Assembly (NCBI GenBank): GCA_029960045.1
Contig: JASCOV010000004.1
Location: 248,001 to 312,000 of the forward strand
Length of the DNA: 64,000 nucleotides
Origin: Flavobacteriaceae bacterium PS02293
GTDB taxonomy: Bacteria; Bacteroidota; Bacteroidia; Flavobacteriales; Weeksellaceae
Direction of reading: 5' to 3'
A model generated the notes under the pieces. It did no database searches. It saw only the letters and a program-made list of their open reading frames with translations, and was not told the DNA's origin. The first letter of the stretch is position 1. The number at the start of each line of letters is the position of its first letter. Below are positions 9,442 through 18,783 of the stretch, one piece after another. Made by a program: the position numbers and the translations under genes.

Positions 9442-10764
9442 ATGAAAAATAGAATAGGATTTTTAATGTTTTTTATCTGTTCGTTGATGTTTGCTCAACA
9501 AACAACTTTCAAATTTGATTTTGGTGGAAACAGAGTGGAAAAAGGTTTTATTCCTATTACATCAACTTCAAAATTTGACAAGAAAATCGGTTATGGATTT
9601 ATGGATATTTCTGGTTTGAAATCTATTGACAACGGCGGAAATGCTTTGATTGGAGATTTCATCACAAGCGACAAACCTTTCTATTTTTCGGTGGCAATTC
9701 CTGAAGGAAATTATGATATTAAACTGAATTTAGGCGATACAAAAGGAACTTCGGAAACAACAGTCCGTGTAGAAAACCGTCGATTAATGTTGAATGATAT
9801 CAAAACAAAACTGGGCGAAATTGTCGAAAAACAAATTTCAGTTCACGTTAAAGACAGCATTATTAGAAATCAAAACGGCGAAAAAATCGGAATTGTAAAA
9901 TTGAAACCAAGAGAAACAAAATATTTACATTGGGACAATTTGTTGACAATTGAATTTAATGATAAAGCTCCGAAAGTATGCTCGGTAATTATCGAACCTA
10001 ATAAAACGGCGAAAACAATTTATTTAACAGGAGATTCGACCGTTGTTGATGCACAATATGAACCGTGGGCTTCTTGGGGACAGATGTTACCATATTTTTT
10101 TGTTCCAAATGAAGTTGTGATTGCCAATTATGCTGAAAGTGGAGAAACTTTAAAAGCCTTCGAAGACCGTTACCGAATCGATAAAATCTGGAATAAATTG
10201 AAAACTGGAGATTATCTCTTCATCCAATTTGGGCACAATGACCAAAAAGCAGGAAACAGCACAAAATCCGGTTATAGAAAAAGATTAAAAGAATGGATTC
10301 AAAAGGCAAAACAATTGGGTGCAATTCCGGTTTTGGTGACTTCGATGAATCGTCGAGTTTTTGATGAAAACAATAAAATTGTTAATACGTTGGATGACTT
10401 TCCTGATGCGATGCGAGAAATTGCAAAAGAAGAAAAAGTGGATTTAATCGATTTGAATGCATTAAGTAAAACATTGTTCGAAGCAATGGATCCGGAAAAA
10501 GCAAAAAAAGCATTTGTTCATTATCCCGCAAACGCTTATCCAAATCAACCAAATGCTTTGGCAGACGATACACATTTCAATCCTTACGGAGCTTATGAAT
10601 TGGCGAAATGTGTCGTAAAATCAATAGATGACCAAAATTTACCTTTGAAGAAATATATTTCAAAAAATTATAAAAATTTTAACCCCAATAAACCCGATGA
10701 TGTCGAAAAATTCCATTGGCCGGAATCTGTTTTTATGGAATCTTTAAAACCCGATGGAAATTAA
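9442..10764 (+). CDS. Two-domain SGNH (CE12-like) rhamnogalacturonan acetylesterase
   Basis: This 440-residue protein has a signal peptide (about 1-18) and an N-terminal beta-domain (about 22-180, FKFDFGGNRVEKGF) of the type found fused to carbohydrate esterases. A CE12 SGNH domain follows (about 190-420) with block I YLTGDST (candidate Ser199), FIQFGHNDQK (block III Asn) and DDTHFNPYGA near the end (Asp/His of the triad). It should remove acetyl groups from galacturonate in RG-I so that lyases and hydrolases can act. It is the third gene of the operon and the longest of three CE12-like esterases in the window. The extra N-terminal domain may bind substrate. Confidence 0.84.
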   Translation: MKNRIGFLMFFICSLMFAQQTTFKFDFGGNRVEKGFIPITSTSKFDKKIGYGFMDISGLKSIDNGGNALIGDFITSDKPFYFSVAIPEGNYDIKLNLGDTKGTSETTVRVENRRLMLNDIKTKLGEIVEKQISVHVKDSIIRNQNGEKIGIVKLKPRETKYLHWDNLLTIEFNDKAPKVCSVIIEPNKTAKTIYLTGDSTVVDAQYEPWASWGQMLPYFFVPNEVVIANYAESGETLKAFEDRYRIDKIWNKLKTGDYLFIQFGHNDQKAGNSTKSGYRKRLKEWIQKAKQLGAIPVLVTSMNRRVFDENNKIVNTLDDFPDAMREIAKEEKVDLIDLNALSKTLFEAMDPEKAKKAFVHYPANAYPNQPNALADDTHFNPYGAYELAKCVVKSIDDQNLPLKKYISKNYKNFNPNKPDDVEKFHWPESVFMESLKPDGN

Positions 10765-10899
10765 AAATCTTTGATTTTTAAAGCTAATGTGTTCTTCTCA
10801 AAAGTCGAATTATAAACTTAAAATAACTAAAGTGTCAAAAACTTTTGTGCCTTTTGACTCCGTCGAATCTGCGATTTGTGGTTAATTAAACAGTAAAAA
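10763..10899. other. Intra-operon gap with a small hairpin
   Basis: AAAAATC-ttt-GATTTTT (10763-10779) begins on the stop codon of the CE12-like gene. Further on, TTTTGTGCCTTTTGACTCC and TGCGATTTGTGG resemble words in the next gap (13672-13812). No gene, no shared operator and no clear T-run terminator are seen, so read-through into GH106 is likely. Confidence 0.45.
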
Positions 10900-13671
10900 A
10901 TGAAAATTAAAAATATACTCAAACTCAGTGTTCTCTGTTTTGCCTTCGGAAATCTTTCCGCACAAAATCCGTGGCCAAAAGCGACCAACACCGCTCAACC
11001 TTGGACGCGTTGGTGGTGGATGGGAAGTGCCGTTGACGAAAAAGGTTTGGACAAGCAATTGACAACTCTTTCCAATGCAGGTTTCGGTGGAGTTGAAATA
11101 GTCCCGATTTACGGAGCTAAAGGGTTTGAGAACAAATACATCAATTACCTTTCTCCCGAATGGATGAAAATGTTGCAATTCACAACAGATAAAGCGAAAA
11201 GTCTGAAAATGGGCGTTGATATGGCAGTCGGAACAGGCTGGCCAATTGGCGGGCCGCAAGTTGATGAAAATGATGCTGCGACAAAAATGATTGTTCAGAC
11301 TTATGATATTCAACCGAATGAAAAATTTTCTGAGAAGATTGTTTTAAAAGACGAAAAACAGAAGAATTTAAAAACCACAAAACTTGATATCGTTACCGCT
11401 TATAATGAAAAAAACGAAGTGATAGCTTTAACCGATAAAGTTGCAAACGACGGTTCTCTTAATTGGAAACCAACTTCTGGAAAATGGAAAATCTACGCAG
11501 TTTTTATTGGTAAAACTTTACAAAAAGTAAAACGTGCCGCTCCGGGTGGCGATGGCTACACTTTAGACAATTTTTCTCCCGATGCGACAAAGGATTATTT
11601 GAAAACTTTTGATAAGGCGTTTGGAAATTCAAACTATGGAATCCGTTCGTTTTTCAATGACAGTTATGAAGTTTACGGTGCAGATTGGACTGCGGCTTTT
11701 AAAGAAGAATTTAAGAAAAGAAGAGGTTACGATGTAAGTCAGTACATCAAATATTTGGTAAGCGATGAAGAAAGCGAATTGGCGGGAAGAATAAAATCAG
11801 ATTACCGTGAAACGATGAGCGAACTGATATTGCATAATTTCACGGATAATTTCACGAATTGGGCACATTCCAAAAACTCCAAAAACACCAATCAGGCGCA
11901 CGGTTCGCCGGGGAATTTATTGGATTTATATGCTGCAGTTGATATTCCTGAATCTGAAACTTTTGGAAGTACAAAATTTGATATTCAAGGGTTAAGAAGA
12001 AATCTGGAAGACATCAATACAAAAGAAGTTCCCGACATTAATATGCTGAAATTTGCTTCTTCGGCGGCAAATATTACCGGAAAACCTTTGATTTCCAACG
12101 AATCTTTTACTTGGCTGACAGAACATTTCAAAACATCTTGGTCACAGGTAAAACCAGAAGCCGAACAGATTTTCCTGTCTGGAATCAATCATATTTTTTA
12201 TCACGGAACGACTTACACACCAGCTGATGTTCAGTTTCCGGGCTGGTTGTTTTATGCTTCGACGAATTTTGTTCCCGAAAACAGTTTGTGGCCAAATATT
12301 AAAGGCTTAAATTCTTACATCGAAAGAACACAATCTGTTTTACAAAGTGGAAAATCGGATAATGAAATCCTGATGTACTGGCCGGTTTACGACCAATGGG
12401 CGAGTCCGAAAGGAAAGGATATGGCGTTCAAAATTCATAATATTGAAAAGTGGCTGCATCCGACAGTTTTTTATGAAAATCTTGAGAAATTAGGAAAATC
12501 AGGGTATTCTCTTGATATGATTTCGGATAAAATGATTGGTGAAGCGAAATTTGAAAATCAAAATATTCAGGTTTCAAAAAATGGCGGCTCTTATAAAGTT
12601 TTAATTATTCCTCAACTGAATTATTTCTCCGAATCCACGTTAAAAAATATTTTAAACTTAGCTCAAAATGGTGCTTCTGTGATTTTCCAAAATGAGCCAA
12701 AAGATGTTCAGGGATTTTTTGAATTTGAAAAAAGAAGAAACGAATTACAATCTTTATGGACTAAAATTCCTTTTCAGCAAGACGGAAATTTAAAATCAGC
12801 AACATTCGGAAAAGGAAAAATTGTGTTGACTTCTGATGTTGAAAAAGCTTTAGAATATTTAAAAATCGAAAGAGAAAAACTGACTGATACTGGATTGAAA
12901 TTCGTTATAAGAAAGTTCGATGGAGGGAAATATTATTACATTGTCAATCATACTTCGAAAGAAATTAATCAAAATATTCCGTTGAACTTTATCGGAAAAC
13001 AAGTGGCGCTGATGAATCCTGAGAACGGTGATTTTGGACTTGCCGAAGCACAGAATAATTCAGTAAAAGTTCAATTGAAATCAGGGGAATCTTTAATTAT
13101 AAAAGCTTCAGAAACTCCGGATAATTCGATTTCAAAATGGAAATATGTTGAGAAAACTGATGCTCCGATTGTTTTAAACCAACCTTGGCAACTGACTTTT
13201 AAAGAAGGTGGTCCTGAACTTCCGAAATCAAAAACATTAGACCAACTTCAACCTTGGACGAATTTCACAGAAGATGTTTCATCACAGAGTTTTTCAGGAA
13301 CTGGAGTTTACACGACTTCATTTAAATTAAATAAAAAAGCCGACGATTTTGTGCTGAAATTCGACAAATTGTATGAAAGTGCAAAAATCATCATCAACGG
13401 ACAAGACGCAGGAATTGTCTGGAGTCTTCCGTTTGAAATCAATGTCGGAAAATATTTGAAAAAAGGGAAAAATACCATTCAGATTGAGGTTTCAAACCTG
13501 ATGGCAAACCGAATCCGTTATATGGACCAAAATAAAATCCAGTGGCGAAATTACCACGAAATTAATTTTGTAAACATAGATTACAAACCGTTCGACGCTT
13601 CCAACTGGAAAGTACAACCTTCAGGTTTGGATGGCGAAATTCAATTAATTCCAGTGTTTTATTCAAAATAA
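10900..13671 (+). CDS. GH106 alpha-L-rhamnosidase
   Basis: This 923-residue protein has a signal peptide (about 1-21) and then the GH106 opening PWTRWWWMGSAVDEKGLDKQL. The barrel region continues with GGVEIVPIYGAKG and GMAVGTGWPIGGP-like text, FFNDSYEVYGADWT, and SNESFTWLTEHF. A C-terminal beta-sandwich (about 760-920) carries TGVYTTSFKLNKKADDF and VWSLPFEINVGKYLKKGKN, typical of GH106. The family removes alpha-L-rhamnose from RG-I oligosaccharides or side chains. The free rhamnose it makes is the substrate of RhaT and the Rha enzymes encoded downstream. It sits in the middle of the plus-strand operon. I see no truncation; length is normal for the family. Confidence 0.88.
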   Translation: MKIKNILKLSVLCFAFGNLSAQNPWPKATNTAQPWTRWWWMGSAVDEKGLDKQLTTLSNAGFGGVEIVPIYGAKGFENKYINYLSPEWMKMLQFTTDKAKSLKMGVDMAVGTGWPIGGPQVDENDAATKMIVQTYDIQPNEKFSEKIVLKDEKQKNLKTTKLDIVTAYNEKNEVIALTDKVANDGSLNWKPTSGKWKIYAVFIGKTLQKVKRAAPGGDGYTLDNFSPDATKDYLKTFDKAFGNSNYGIRSFFNDSYEVYGADWTAAFKEEFKKRRGYDVSQYIKYLVSDEESELAGRIKSDYRETMSELILHNFTDNFTNWAHSKNSKNTNQAHGSPGNLLDLYAAVDIPESETFGSTKFDIQGLRRNLEDINTKEVPDINMLKFASSAANITGKPLISNESFTWLTEHFKTSWSQVKPEAEQIFLSGINHIFYHGTTYTPADVQFPGWLFYASTNFVPENSLWPNIKGLNSYIERTQSVLQSGKSDNEILMYWPVYDQWASPKGKDMAFKIHNIEKWLHPTVFYENLEKLGKSGYSLDMISDKMIGEAKFENQNIQVSKNGGSYKVLIIPQLNYFSESTLKNILNLAQNGASVIFQNEPKDVQGFFEFEKRRNELQSLWTKIPFQQDGNLKSATFGKGKIVLTSDVEKALEYLKIEREKLTDTGLKFVIRKFDGGKYYYIVNHTSKEINQNIPLNFIGKQVALMNPENGDFGLAEAQNNSVKVQLKSGESLIIKASETPDNSISKWKYVEKTDAPIVLNQPWQLTFKEGGPELPKSKTLDQLQPWTNFTEDVSSQSFSGTGVYTTSFKLNKKADDFVLKFDKLYESAKIIINGQDAGIVWSLPFEINVGKYLKKGKNTIQIEVSNLMANRIRYMDQNKIQWRNYHEINFVNIDYKPFDASNWKVQPSGLDGEIQLIPVFYSK

Positions 13672-13812
13672 ATTAAAAAATGAAATATTATTTGTTGAAA
13701 GAATTGCAAAAATAATTTTATCGAAGATAAAATCTTTGCGCCTTAAAAAAGTATTTTTCTCATTAACTTGCGTCTTTGTGAAAAACCAACAAATAATTTA
13801 AAATAAATAGAT
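13672..13812. other. Intra-operon gap with a small hairpin and a TTTGCG/TTTGTG-rich repeat-like stretch
   Basis: ATTTTATC-gaa-GATAAAAT (13715-13733) is followed by TTTGCGCCTT and, 40 bases on, CTTGCGTCTTTGTG. Similar words lie in the gap at 10765-10899. This looks like a dispersed intergenic element; no gene and no shared operator are visible. Confidence 0.4.
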
Positions 13813-14616
13813 ATGAAGCAGAATATCGTAAAAATATTAGCATTAGGAACGCTCCTTACATTCGGATTTTCCAATGCTCAAAACAAGCCGAAAGTTGTTT
13901 TAGACAACTTTTTCAACAACGAAAAAAAGGAAAACAAAGAAACCAAAGTCCTTGAATCTTGGCACTACACGTGGAACGACACTTCCAACGGCGGATTTTC
14001 TTTGCTTGGCGAAATCTTCCAAAAACAAGACGCAGAAATCAGTACTTTGACGACCGCTCCTTCCAAAAAAGATTTGAAAAAAGCCAACATCTACATCATC
14101 GTTGATGCCGATATCGACAAAGAAGCTTACGGAGGAAAAGCCAATCTTATCGACGCCAATTCAATCAAAAACCTTACAGAATGGGTGAAAAAAGGCGGTG
14201 TTTTGGTTTTGATGAGCAACGACAATGGCAATTCTGAATTTGAGCATTTCAACAAATTGGCGGGAGAATTCGGGATTCATTTCAATGATGACAGTTACAA
14301 CCGCGTTCAGAAAAGAGAATTTGAGCAGGGAAAAGTGATGGTTCCGGCTGGAAATGAGATTTTCTCCGAGCAAAAATTATATATGAAAGAAGTAAGCACG
14401 ATTGATGTAAAATCGCCTGCCAAAGCCATTTTGACGGCAGAAGGCAAGAACATCGGAGCGATTGCAAAAATCGGAAAAGGAACCGTTTTCGCATTGGGCG
14501 ACCCGTGGTGCTATAACGAATATATCGACGGCAAGAAACTTCCGGCAGATTTTACTAATTATCAAGGAACTGAAGAATGGGTAAAGTGGCTGCTGAAGCA
14601 GGTTTCTAAAAAATAA
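13813..14616 (+). CDS. DUF4350-like exported protein of RG-I loci
   Basis: This 267-residue protein has a signal peptide (about 1-22, ending SNAQ). The fold looks like a DUF4350/class I glutamine-amidotransferase-like Rossmann domain: KVVLDNFFNNE, SLLGEIFQKQDAEISTL, NIYIIVDADID, LTEWVKKGGVLVLMSND, GAIAKIGKGTVFALGDPW. I see no nucleophile Cys of an active amidotransferase, so it is probably a binding or scaffold domain. Related domains are found fused to GH105 unsaturated uronyl hydrolases in Bacteroidota (from memory). Here it is a stand-alone gene between GH106 and PL11, in the same operon as a GH105. A helper role in oligosaccharide breakdown is inferred from context only. Confidence 0.65.
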   Translation: MKQNIVKILALGTLLTFGFSNAQNKPKVVLDNFFNNEKKENKETKVLESWHYTWNDTSNGGFSLLGEIFQKQDAEISTLTTAPSKKDLKKANIYIIVDADIDKEAYGGKANLIDANSIKNLTEWVKKGGVLVLMSNDNGNSEFEHFNKLAGEFGIHFNDDSYNRVQKREFEQGKVMVPAGNEIFSEQKLYMKEVSTIDVKSPAKAILTAEGKNIGAIAKIGKGTVFALGDPWCYNEYIDGKKLPADFTNYQGTEEWVKWLLKQVSKK

Positions 14617-14660
14617 ACCAATCTGTGCAATCGATTGAAGTTGTGTGATTATAATTATTT

Positions 14661-14743
14661 GGGCAGCTTTTTCCGCCCTCCGTTCCCGCTTTTTTGTCTC
14701 CGCTTTGCTGCGACAAAAAGAGCTCCACTCAGGTCGGGCTGCG
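14661..14743. repeat. GC-richer palindromic intergenic repeat
   Basis: GCAGC (14663-14667) pairs with GCTGC (14738-14742), and inside TTTTTGTC pairs with GACAAAAA around a short loop. The element is clearly more GC-rich than its surroundings. I recall similar elements between genes in Chryseobacterium-type genomes; only one copy lies in this window. Confidence 0.6.
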
Positions 14744-14781
14744 AATGATTCAAAGTTTAAAATGTTGTTATTATAGCATTT

Positions 14782-14855
14782 GTCATTCTGAACGAAATGA
14801 AATGGAGTGAAGAATCTCAACTAACCTAATGAGATTCTTCCTTCGTCAGAATGAC
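14782..14855. repeat. REP-like palindrome, copy 1
   Basis: Outer arms GTCATTCTGAACGAA (14782-14796) and TTCGTCAGAATGAC (14842-14855) pair, and inner arms GAAGAATCTCA (14809-14819) and TGAGATTCTTC (14830-14840) pair perfectly. The left 38 bases match the copy at 40641 at 35 positions. Confidence 0.8.
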
Positions 14856-14923
14856 ATACTAAAGAACTTGTTTATAAAAGCATTTAGCCAAACATAAAAA
14901 TAATTAGATATTGATATAGATTT

Positions 14924-16804
14924 ATGAAAATTAAATACATCTTCATTACATCCGCCATTTTTCTTTCGCAAACATTCTTTGCCCAAAGACAAATGGAATA
15001 CCTGAAAAGAGGAATCATTGCAATTCCTGCAGAATCAGGCGTTTTTGTGAGTTGGCGATTGCTGGGAACGGAAGCTCAGAATACCCATTTCGATTTATAC
15101 CGCACAGAAAATAATCAGACCAAAAAGCTGAATGAAAAACCATTGCTCAACGAAACTAATTTTTTAGATAAAACTGCTGACAAAGGAAAAAATTACACCT
15201 ATTTCGTAAAATCAAATACACAACATCAAGACGTTGACCAAGATTTTGCAAAATACACTGCGAATCAAAAACCTTATTTTTCGATTCCACTGAAAACACC
15301 AGATGGTTACACTCCTAATGACGCTTCAGTTGCTGATTTAGATGGTGATGGAGAATACGAAATCATTCTTCATCAAACAGGAAGGTCGCACGACAACAGT
15401 CAGAAAGGAGAAACAGACCCGCCGATTATTCAGGCTTATAAATTGAATGGACAGTTTTTGTGGGAAATTAATTTAGGCAAAAATATTAGGGAAGGAGCAC
15501 ATTACACGCAGTTTTTGGTTTACGATTTAGACCAAGACGGAAAAGCGGAAATCGTAATGAAAACCGCCGATGGAAGCAAAGACGGAAAAGGAAAATATAT
15601 TGGTGATCCAACAAAAAATTACGTCAATGAAAACGGAATGATTCTTTCCGGACCAGAATTTCTGACGGTTTTTGACGGACAAACAGGATCGGAAATTAAT
15701 ACCGTAAATTATCAAGTTCCAAGATTTGCAGGAAGTTTGAATCCGACCAATGAAGAAATGACTGAAACTTGGGGTGATGCCAAAGGAAACCGTATCGACC
15801 GATTTTTGGGAGGAGTTGCTTATTTAGACGGAAAAACACCAAGTATTGTTATGTCGAGAGGGTATTACACCAGAACTGCGATTGCAGCTTGGGATTTTAA
15901 AGACAGAAAACTTAATCTTCGCTGGCTTTTTGATACAGAAAGTTCAGAAGAAAACAAACAATATCGAGGACAGGGAAATCATAATCTGAGCATTGCCGAT
16001 GTCGATAATGACGGAAAAGACGAAATTGTTTACGGAGCAATGACTGTTGATGATGACGGAAAAGTATTGAACAGTACAGGTTACGGTCACGGCGATGCTT
16101 TGCACGTTGGAGATTTAGATCCCTCAAATCCTGGACTGGAAATTTTTGATATTCAGGAGAGGTTTGATGATGCAGGAGCGCATTTCAGAGATGGAAAAAC
16201 AGGAAAAGTTTTGTGGAAATTACCATCTACAGTTTATAGTGAAGCAAGTAAATTTCAAGGTCCTGGAAGAGGTTTGTCTTTAAATATTGACCCTCGTTAT
16301 GAAGGTTCAGAATCTTGGGCTGCCGGAGCTGGACTGAAAGGAGTTTACAATACCAAAGGAAAAAAAATAAGCGAGAAAAATCCTCCTGCCAATATGGGGA
16401 TTTATTGGGACGGTGATTTTTTAAACGAAATTTTAGACGGAACTGTTGTTTCAAAATGGGACTGGAAAAAGGAAAAATCAAACGTCATATTTGATGCTAA
16501 AAATTTTCAATGCGAATCAAATAACGGAACGAAGAAAAATCCAGCTTTAGTAGCTGATTTATTTGGAGACTGGCGGGAAGAATTGATTTATAGAACTTCA
16601 GATAATCAGGAATTGAGGATTTTCAGTACGACGATTCCGACGAAACACAGATTGTACACCTTGATACATAATCCGCAGTATCGATTGAGTATTGTGTGGC
16701 AAAATGTAGGGTATAATCAACCTCCGCATACGGATTATTATTTGGATGAATCGATTAAGGAAATGCCAAAACCAAATGTTAAAACTGTAACTCCCCAAAA
16801 ATAA
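14924..16804 (+). CDS. PL11 rhamnogalacturonan lyase
   Basis: This 626-residue exported protein (signal peptide about 1-20) matches the family throughout: RQMEYLKRGIIAIPAESGVFVSWRLLG at the start, and an eight-bladed propeller with Ca-binding DxDxDG repeats (ADLDGDGEYEI, DLDQDGKAEI, ADVDNDGKDEI). Other landmarks are KTADGSKDGKGKY, GYYTRTAIAAWD, GNHNLSIADV, GHGDALHVGDLD and, near the end, LADLFGDWREE-like and HNPQYRLSIVWQNVGYNQPPHTDYYL. PL11 cleaves Rha-GalUA bonds of the RG-I backbone by beta-elimination, giving oligosaccharides with an unsaturated uronate that GH105 removes. It carries no T9SS tag, so it probably acts in the periplasm or on the surface by another route. It is followed after 8 bases by CE12. 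Confidence 0.93.
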   Translation: MKIKYIFITSAIFLSQTFFAQRQMEYLKRGIIAIPAESGVFVSWRLLGTEAQNTHFDLYRTENNQTKKLNEKPLLNETNFLDKTADKGKNYTYFVKSNTQHQDVDQDFAKYTANQKPYFSIPLKTPDGYTPNDASVADLDGDGEYEIILHQTGRSHDNSQKGETDPPIIQAYKLNGQFLWEINLGKNIREGAHYTQFLVYDLDQDGKAEIVMKTADGSKDGKGKYIGDPTKNYVNENGMILSGPEFLTVFDGQTGSEINTVNYQVPRFAGSLNPTNEEMTETWGDAKGNRIDRFLGGVAYLDGKTPSIVMSRGYYTRTAIAAWDFKDRKLNLRWLFDTESSEENKQYRGQGNHNLSIADVDNDGKDEIVYGAMTVDDDGKVLNSTGYGHGDALHVGDLDPSNPGLEIFDIQERFDDAGAHFRDGKTGKVLWKLPSTVYSEASKFQGPGRGLSLNIDPRYEGSESWAAGAGLKGVYNTKGKKISEKNPPANMGIYWDGDFLNEILDGTVVSKWDWKKEKSNVIFDAKNFQCESNNGTKKNPALVADLFGDWREELIYRTSDNQELRIFSTTIPTKHRLYTLIHNPQYRLSIVWQNVGYNQPPHTDYYLDESIKEMPKPNVKTVTPQK

Positions 16805-16812
16805 AATCATCA

Positions 16813-17589
16813 ATGAAAATAAAATTCATCATTCCAATTGTTGCATTGGTCATTTTGATTGGAGCATCATTTCAGAAACTTCAGGATAAACCTGTTCTTT
16901 ACATTATTGGCGATTCTACCGTTCAAAATGGCTCGGGAAAAGGCGCAGACTCACTTTGGGGATGGGGAAGTTTTATGTATTTATATTTAAAAACAGATAA
17001 AATCGAAATTCAAAATCACGCTAAAGGCGGAAGAAGCAGCAGAACTTTTTTAACGGATGGTCGTTGGGATTCTATTATAAAAACTATTAAAAAAGGTGAT
17101 TATGTTTTAATGCAATTCGGTCATAATGATGGTGGCGAATTAGCAGATACTCTAAGAGCGAGAGGTACAATTAAAGGGATTGGAGATGAATCTCAAGATA
17201 TTTATAATCCAATCAGAAAAGTAAATGAAACCGTTTATACTTTCGGATATTATATGAGAAAATATGCGAATGAAGCCAAATCTAAAGGTGCAATTCCAAT
17301 TATTGTTTCGCCAATTCCGAGAAATAAATTTAACGAGAAAGGAAAAATTGACAAAGACCAATATGGAGTTTGGGCTAATGAAGTTGCAGAGCAGACCGGA
17401 GCTTATTTTTTAGATTTAAATACTATGGTCATTGAGAAATATGAAAAAATGGGTGCTGAAAAAGTGAAAGCTTTCTTTCCGAAAGACCACACGCATACCA
17501 ATAAAGAAGGTGCAATCGTAAACGCTGAATTGGTGACAAAAGGAATCAAGGATCTAAAGAAATGTGAACTTAGGAATTATATAAAATAA
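16813..17589 (+). CDS. CE12 rhamnogalacturonan acetylesterase
   Basis: This 258-residue protein has an N-terminal hydrophobic signal (about 5-20) and a CE12 SGNH domain. The motifs are IIGDST (Ser35 nucleophile), HAKGGRSSRTF (block II Gly), LMQFGHND (block III Asn) and DHTHTNKEGA (Asp/His). Length is normal for single-domain CE12. It deacetylates RG-I galacturonate residues. Its place between PL11 and GH105 fits a deacetylate-then-cleave sequence in one operon. It differs from the two-domain enzyme at 9442 by lacking the extra beta-domain. Confidence 0.9.
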   Translation: MKIKFIIPIVALVILIGASFQKLQDKPVLYIIGDSTVQNGSGKGADSLWGWGSFMYLYLKTDKIEIQNHAKGGRSSRTFLTDGRWDSIIKTIKKGDYVLMQFGHNDGGELADTLRARGTIKGIGDESQDIYNPIRKVNETVYTFGYYMRKYANEAKSKGAIPIIVSPIPRNKFNEKGKIDKDQYGVWANEVAEQTGAYFLDLNTMVIEKYEKMGAEKVKAFFPKDHTHTNKEGAIVNAELVTKGIKDLKKCELRNYIK

Positions 17590-17600
17590 AAATAAATAAT

Positions 17601-18761
17601 ATGCGAAAACTATTAACAGCGAGTTTTTTTGCATTGATCATTGGAGGAATGACTTCGTGCTCAGTACAAAACAAGACTTCTGCAAGTAAGGTAGAACTTC
17701 CCAATAAGAAAGAGGTTTTGGAAGTTTCGAGAAGGGCAAATCAATATTTTATGAATAAGTGGCCGGATACAGGCAAAGATATCGTTGGCAAAAAAGTTTG
17801 GCCAAGTAATCTTTGGACTCGTGCAGTCTATTATGAAGGATTGATTGCTTTATACAAAGTTGATCCTAAAAAAGAGTATTATGATTATGCTATGTCTTGG
17901 GCGAATAATCACAAATGGGATTTGATGCGTGGGACATACACAAGAAATGCAGATCACCAAGCTTGCGGACAAACTTATCTGGATCTTTATGAAATTGATG
18001 GAAGAAAAAATCCTGAGAGAATTAAAGCCGTAAAAGCCTCAATGGACAGTATGATCGCAACAAGTAAAGTGGATGACTGGTGGTGGATTGATGCGCTTCA
18101 AATGAGTATGCCGATTTTTACAAAGCTTGGAAGAATCACAGGTGAGCAAAAATATTTCGATAAAAATTATGAAATGTATGCCCACACAAAATATAAAGAA
18201 GGTGGTAATGGTTTGTACAATTCTGCCGATAAAATCTGGTGGAGAGACAAAAGTTTTATTCCGCCTTACAAAGAGCCGAATGGTGAAGATTGCTACTGGA
18301 GCCGTGGAAATGGTTGGGTGGTTGCCGCTTTGGCAAAAACTTTAGAAGATACTCCGAAATCCGATCCTCATTATAATGAATACTTACAGGATTACAAGGA
18401 TTTGCTTGCGGCTTTGCTTCCAATCCAGAGGGAAGATGGTTTCTGGAATGTGAGTTTGCACGATCCGACTAATTTCGGAGGTAAAGAAATGACAGGAACA
18501 GCGCTTTTCGTTTACGGAATGGCTTATGGCGTGAATAAAGGATTGATCGACAGAGAAACATATTTGCCGGTTTTAGTAAAAGCCTGGAACGCGATTGTAA
18601 AAGATTCTGTTCAGCCAAATGGATTTTTAGGTTGGGTTCAAGGAACAGGAAAAGAGCCAAAAGATGGACAACCTTTAGCTATTGACAAAGTGCCGGATTT
18701 TGAAGATTACGGATTGGGATGTCTCTTACTTGCAGGTAGTGAGGTTTACAAATTGAAGTAA
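17601..18761 (+). CDS. GH105 unsaturated rhamnogalacturonyl hydrolase, lipoprotein
   Basis: This 386-residue protein has a lipobox ending at Cys20 (MTSC), so it is predicted to be membrane-anchored. The GH105 (alpha/alpha)6 barrel shows SNLWTRAVYYEGLIALY, NADHQACGQTYLDLY (Asp118) and WWWIDALQMSMP (Asp164), and then YWSRGNGWVVAALAKTLE. Asp118 and Asp164 correspond by position to the catalytic pair of YteR-type enzymes. It hydrates and removes the unsaturated galacturonate left by PL11. It ends the plus-strand operon and is followed by a terminator hairpin. A second, distinct GH105 lies at 47493. Confidence 0.92.
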   Translation: MRKLLTASFFALIIGGMTSCSVQNKTSASKVELPNKKEVLEVSRRANQYFMNKWPDTGKDIVGKKVWPSNLWTRAVYYEGLIALYKVDPKKEYYDYAMSWANNHKWDLMRGTYTRNADHQACGQTYLDLYEIDGRKNPERIKAVKASMDSMIATSKVDDWWWIDALQMSMPIFTKLGRITGEQKYFDKNYEMYAHTKYKEGGNGLYNSADKIWWRDKSFIPPYKEPNGEDCYWSRGNGWVVAALAKTLEDTPKSDPHYNEYLQDYKDLLAALLPIQREDGFWNVSLHDPTNFGGKEMTGTALFVYGMAYGVNKGLIDRETYLPVLVKAWNAIVKDSVQPNGFLGWVQGTGKEPKDGQPLAIDKVPDFEDYGLGCLLLAGSEVYKLK

Positions 18762-18783
18762 ATTAATTTCTTAATATTAATTT

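Larger units (their letters stand above)
14617..14923. other. Intra-operon gap filled with two intergenic repeats
   Basis: This 307-base gap between the DUF4350-like gene and PL11 contains two repeat elements (14661-14743 and 14782-14855). No gene, shared operator or clear -7 box is visible. The hairpins could reduce or stabilise the downstream message. Confidence 0.6.

Noticed and set aside
14617..14923. CRISPR array or RNA gene in the repeat-rich gap
   Set aside because: The repeats are single palindromes of two kinds, without regular spacers or a cas gene nearby; no tRNA-like fold is seen.
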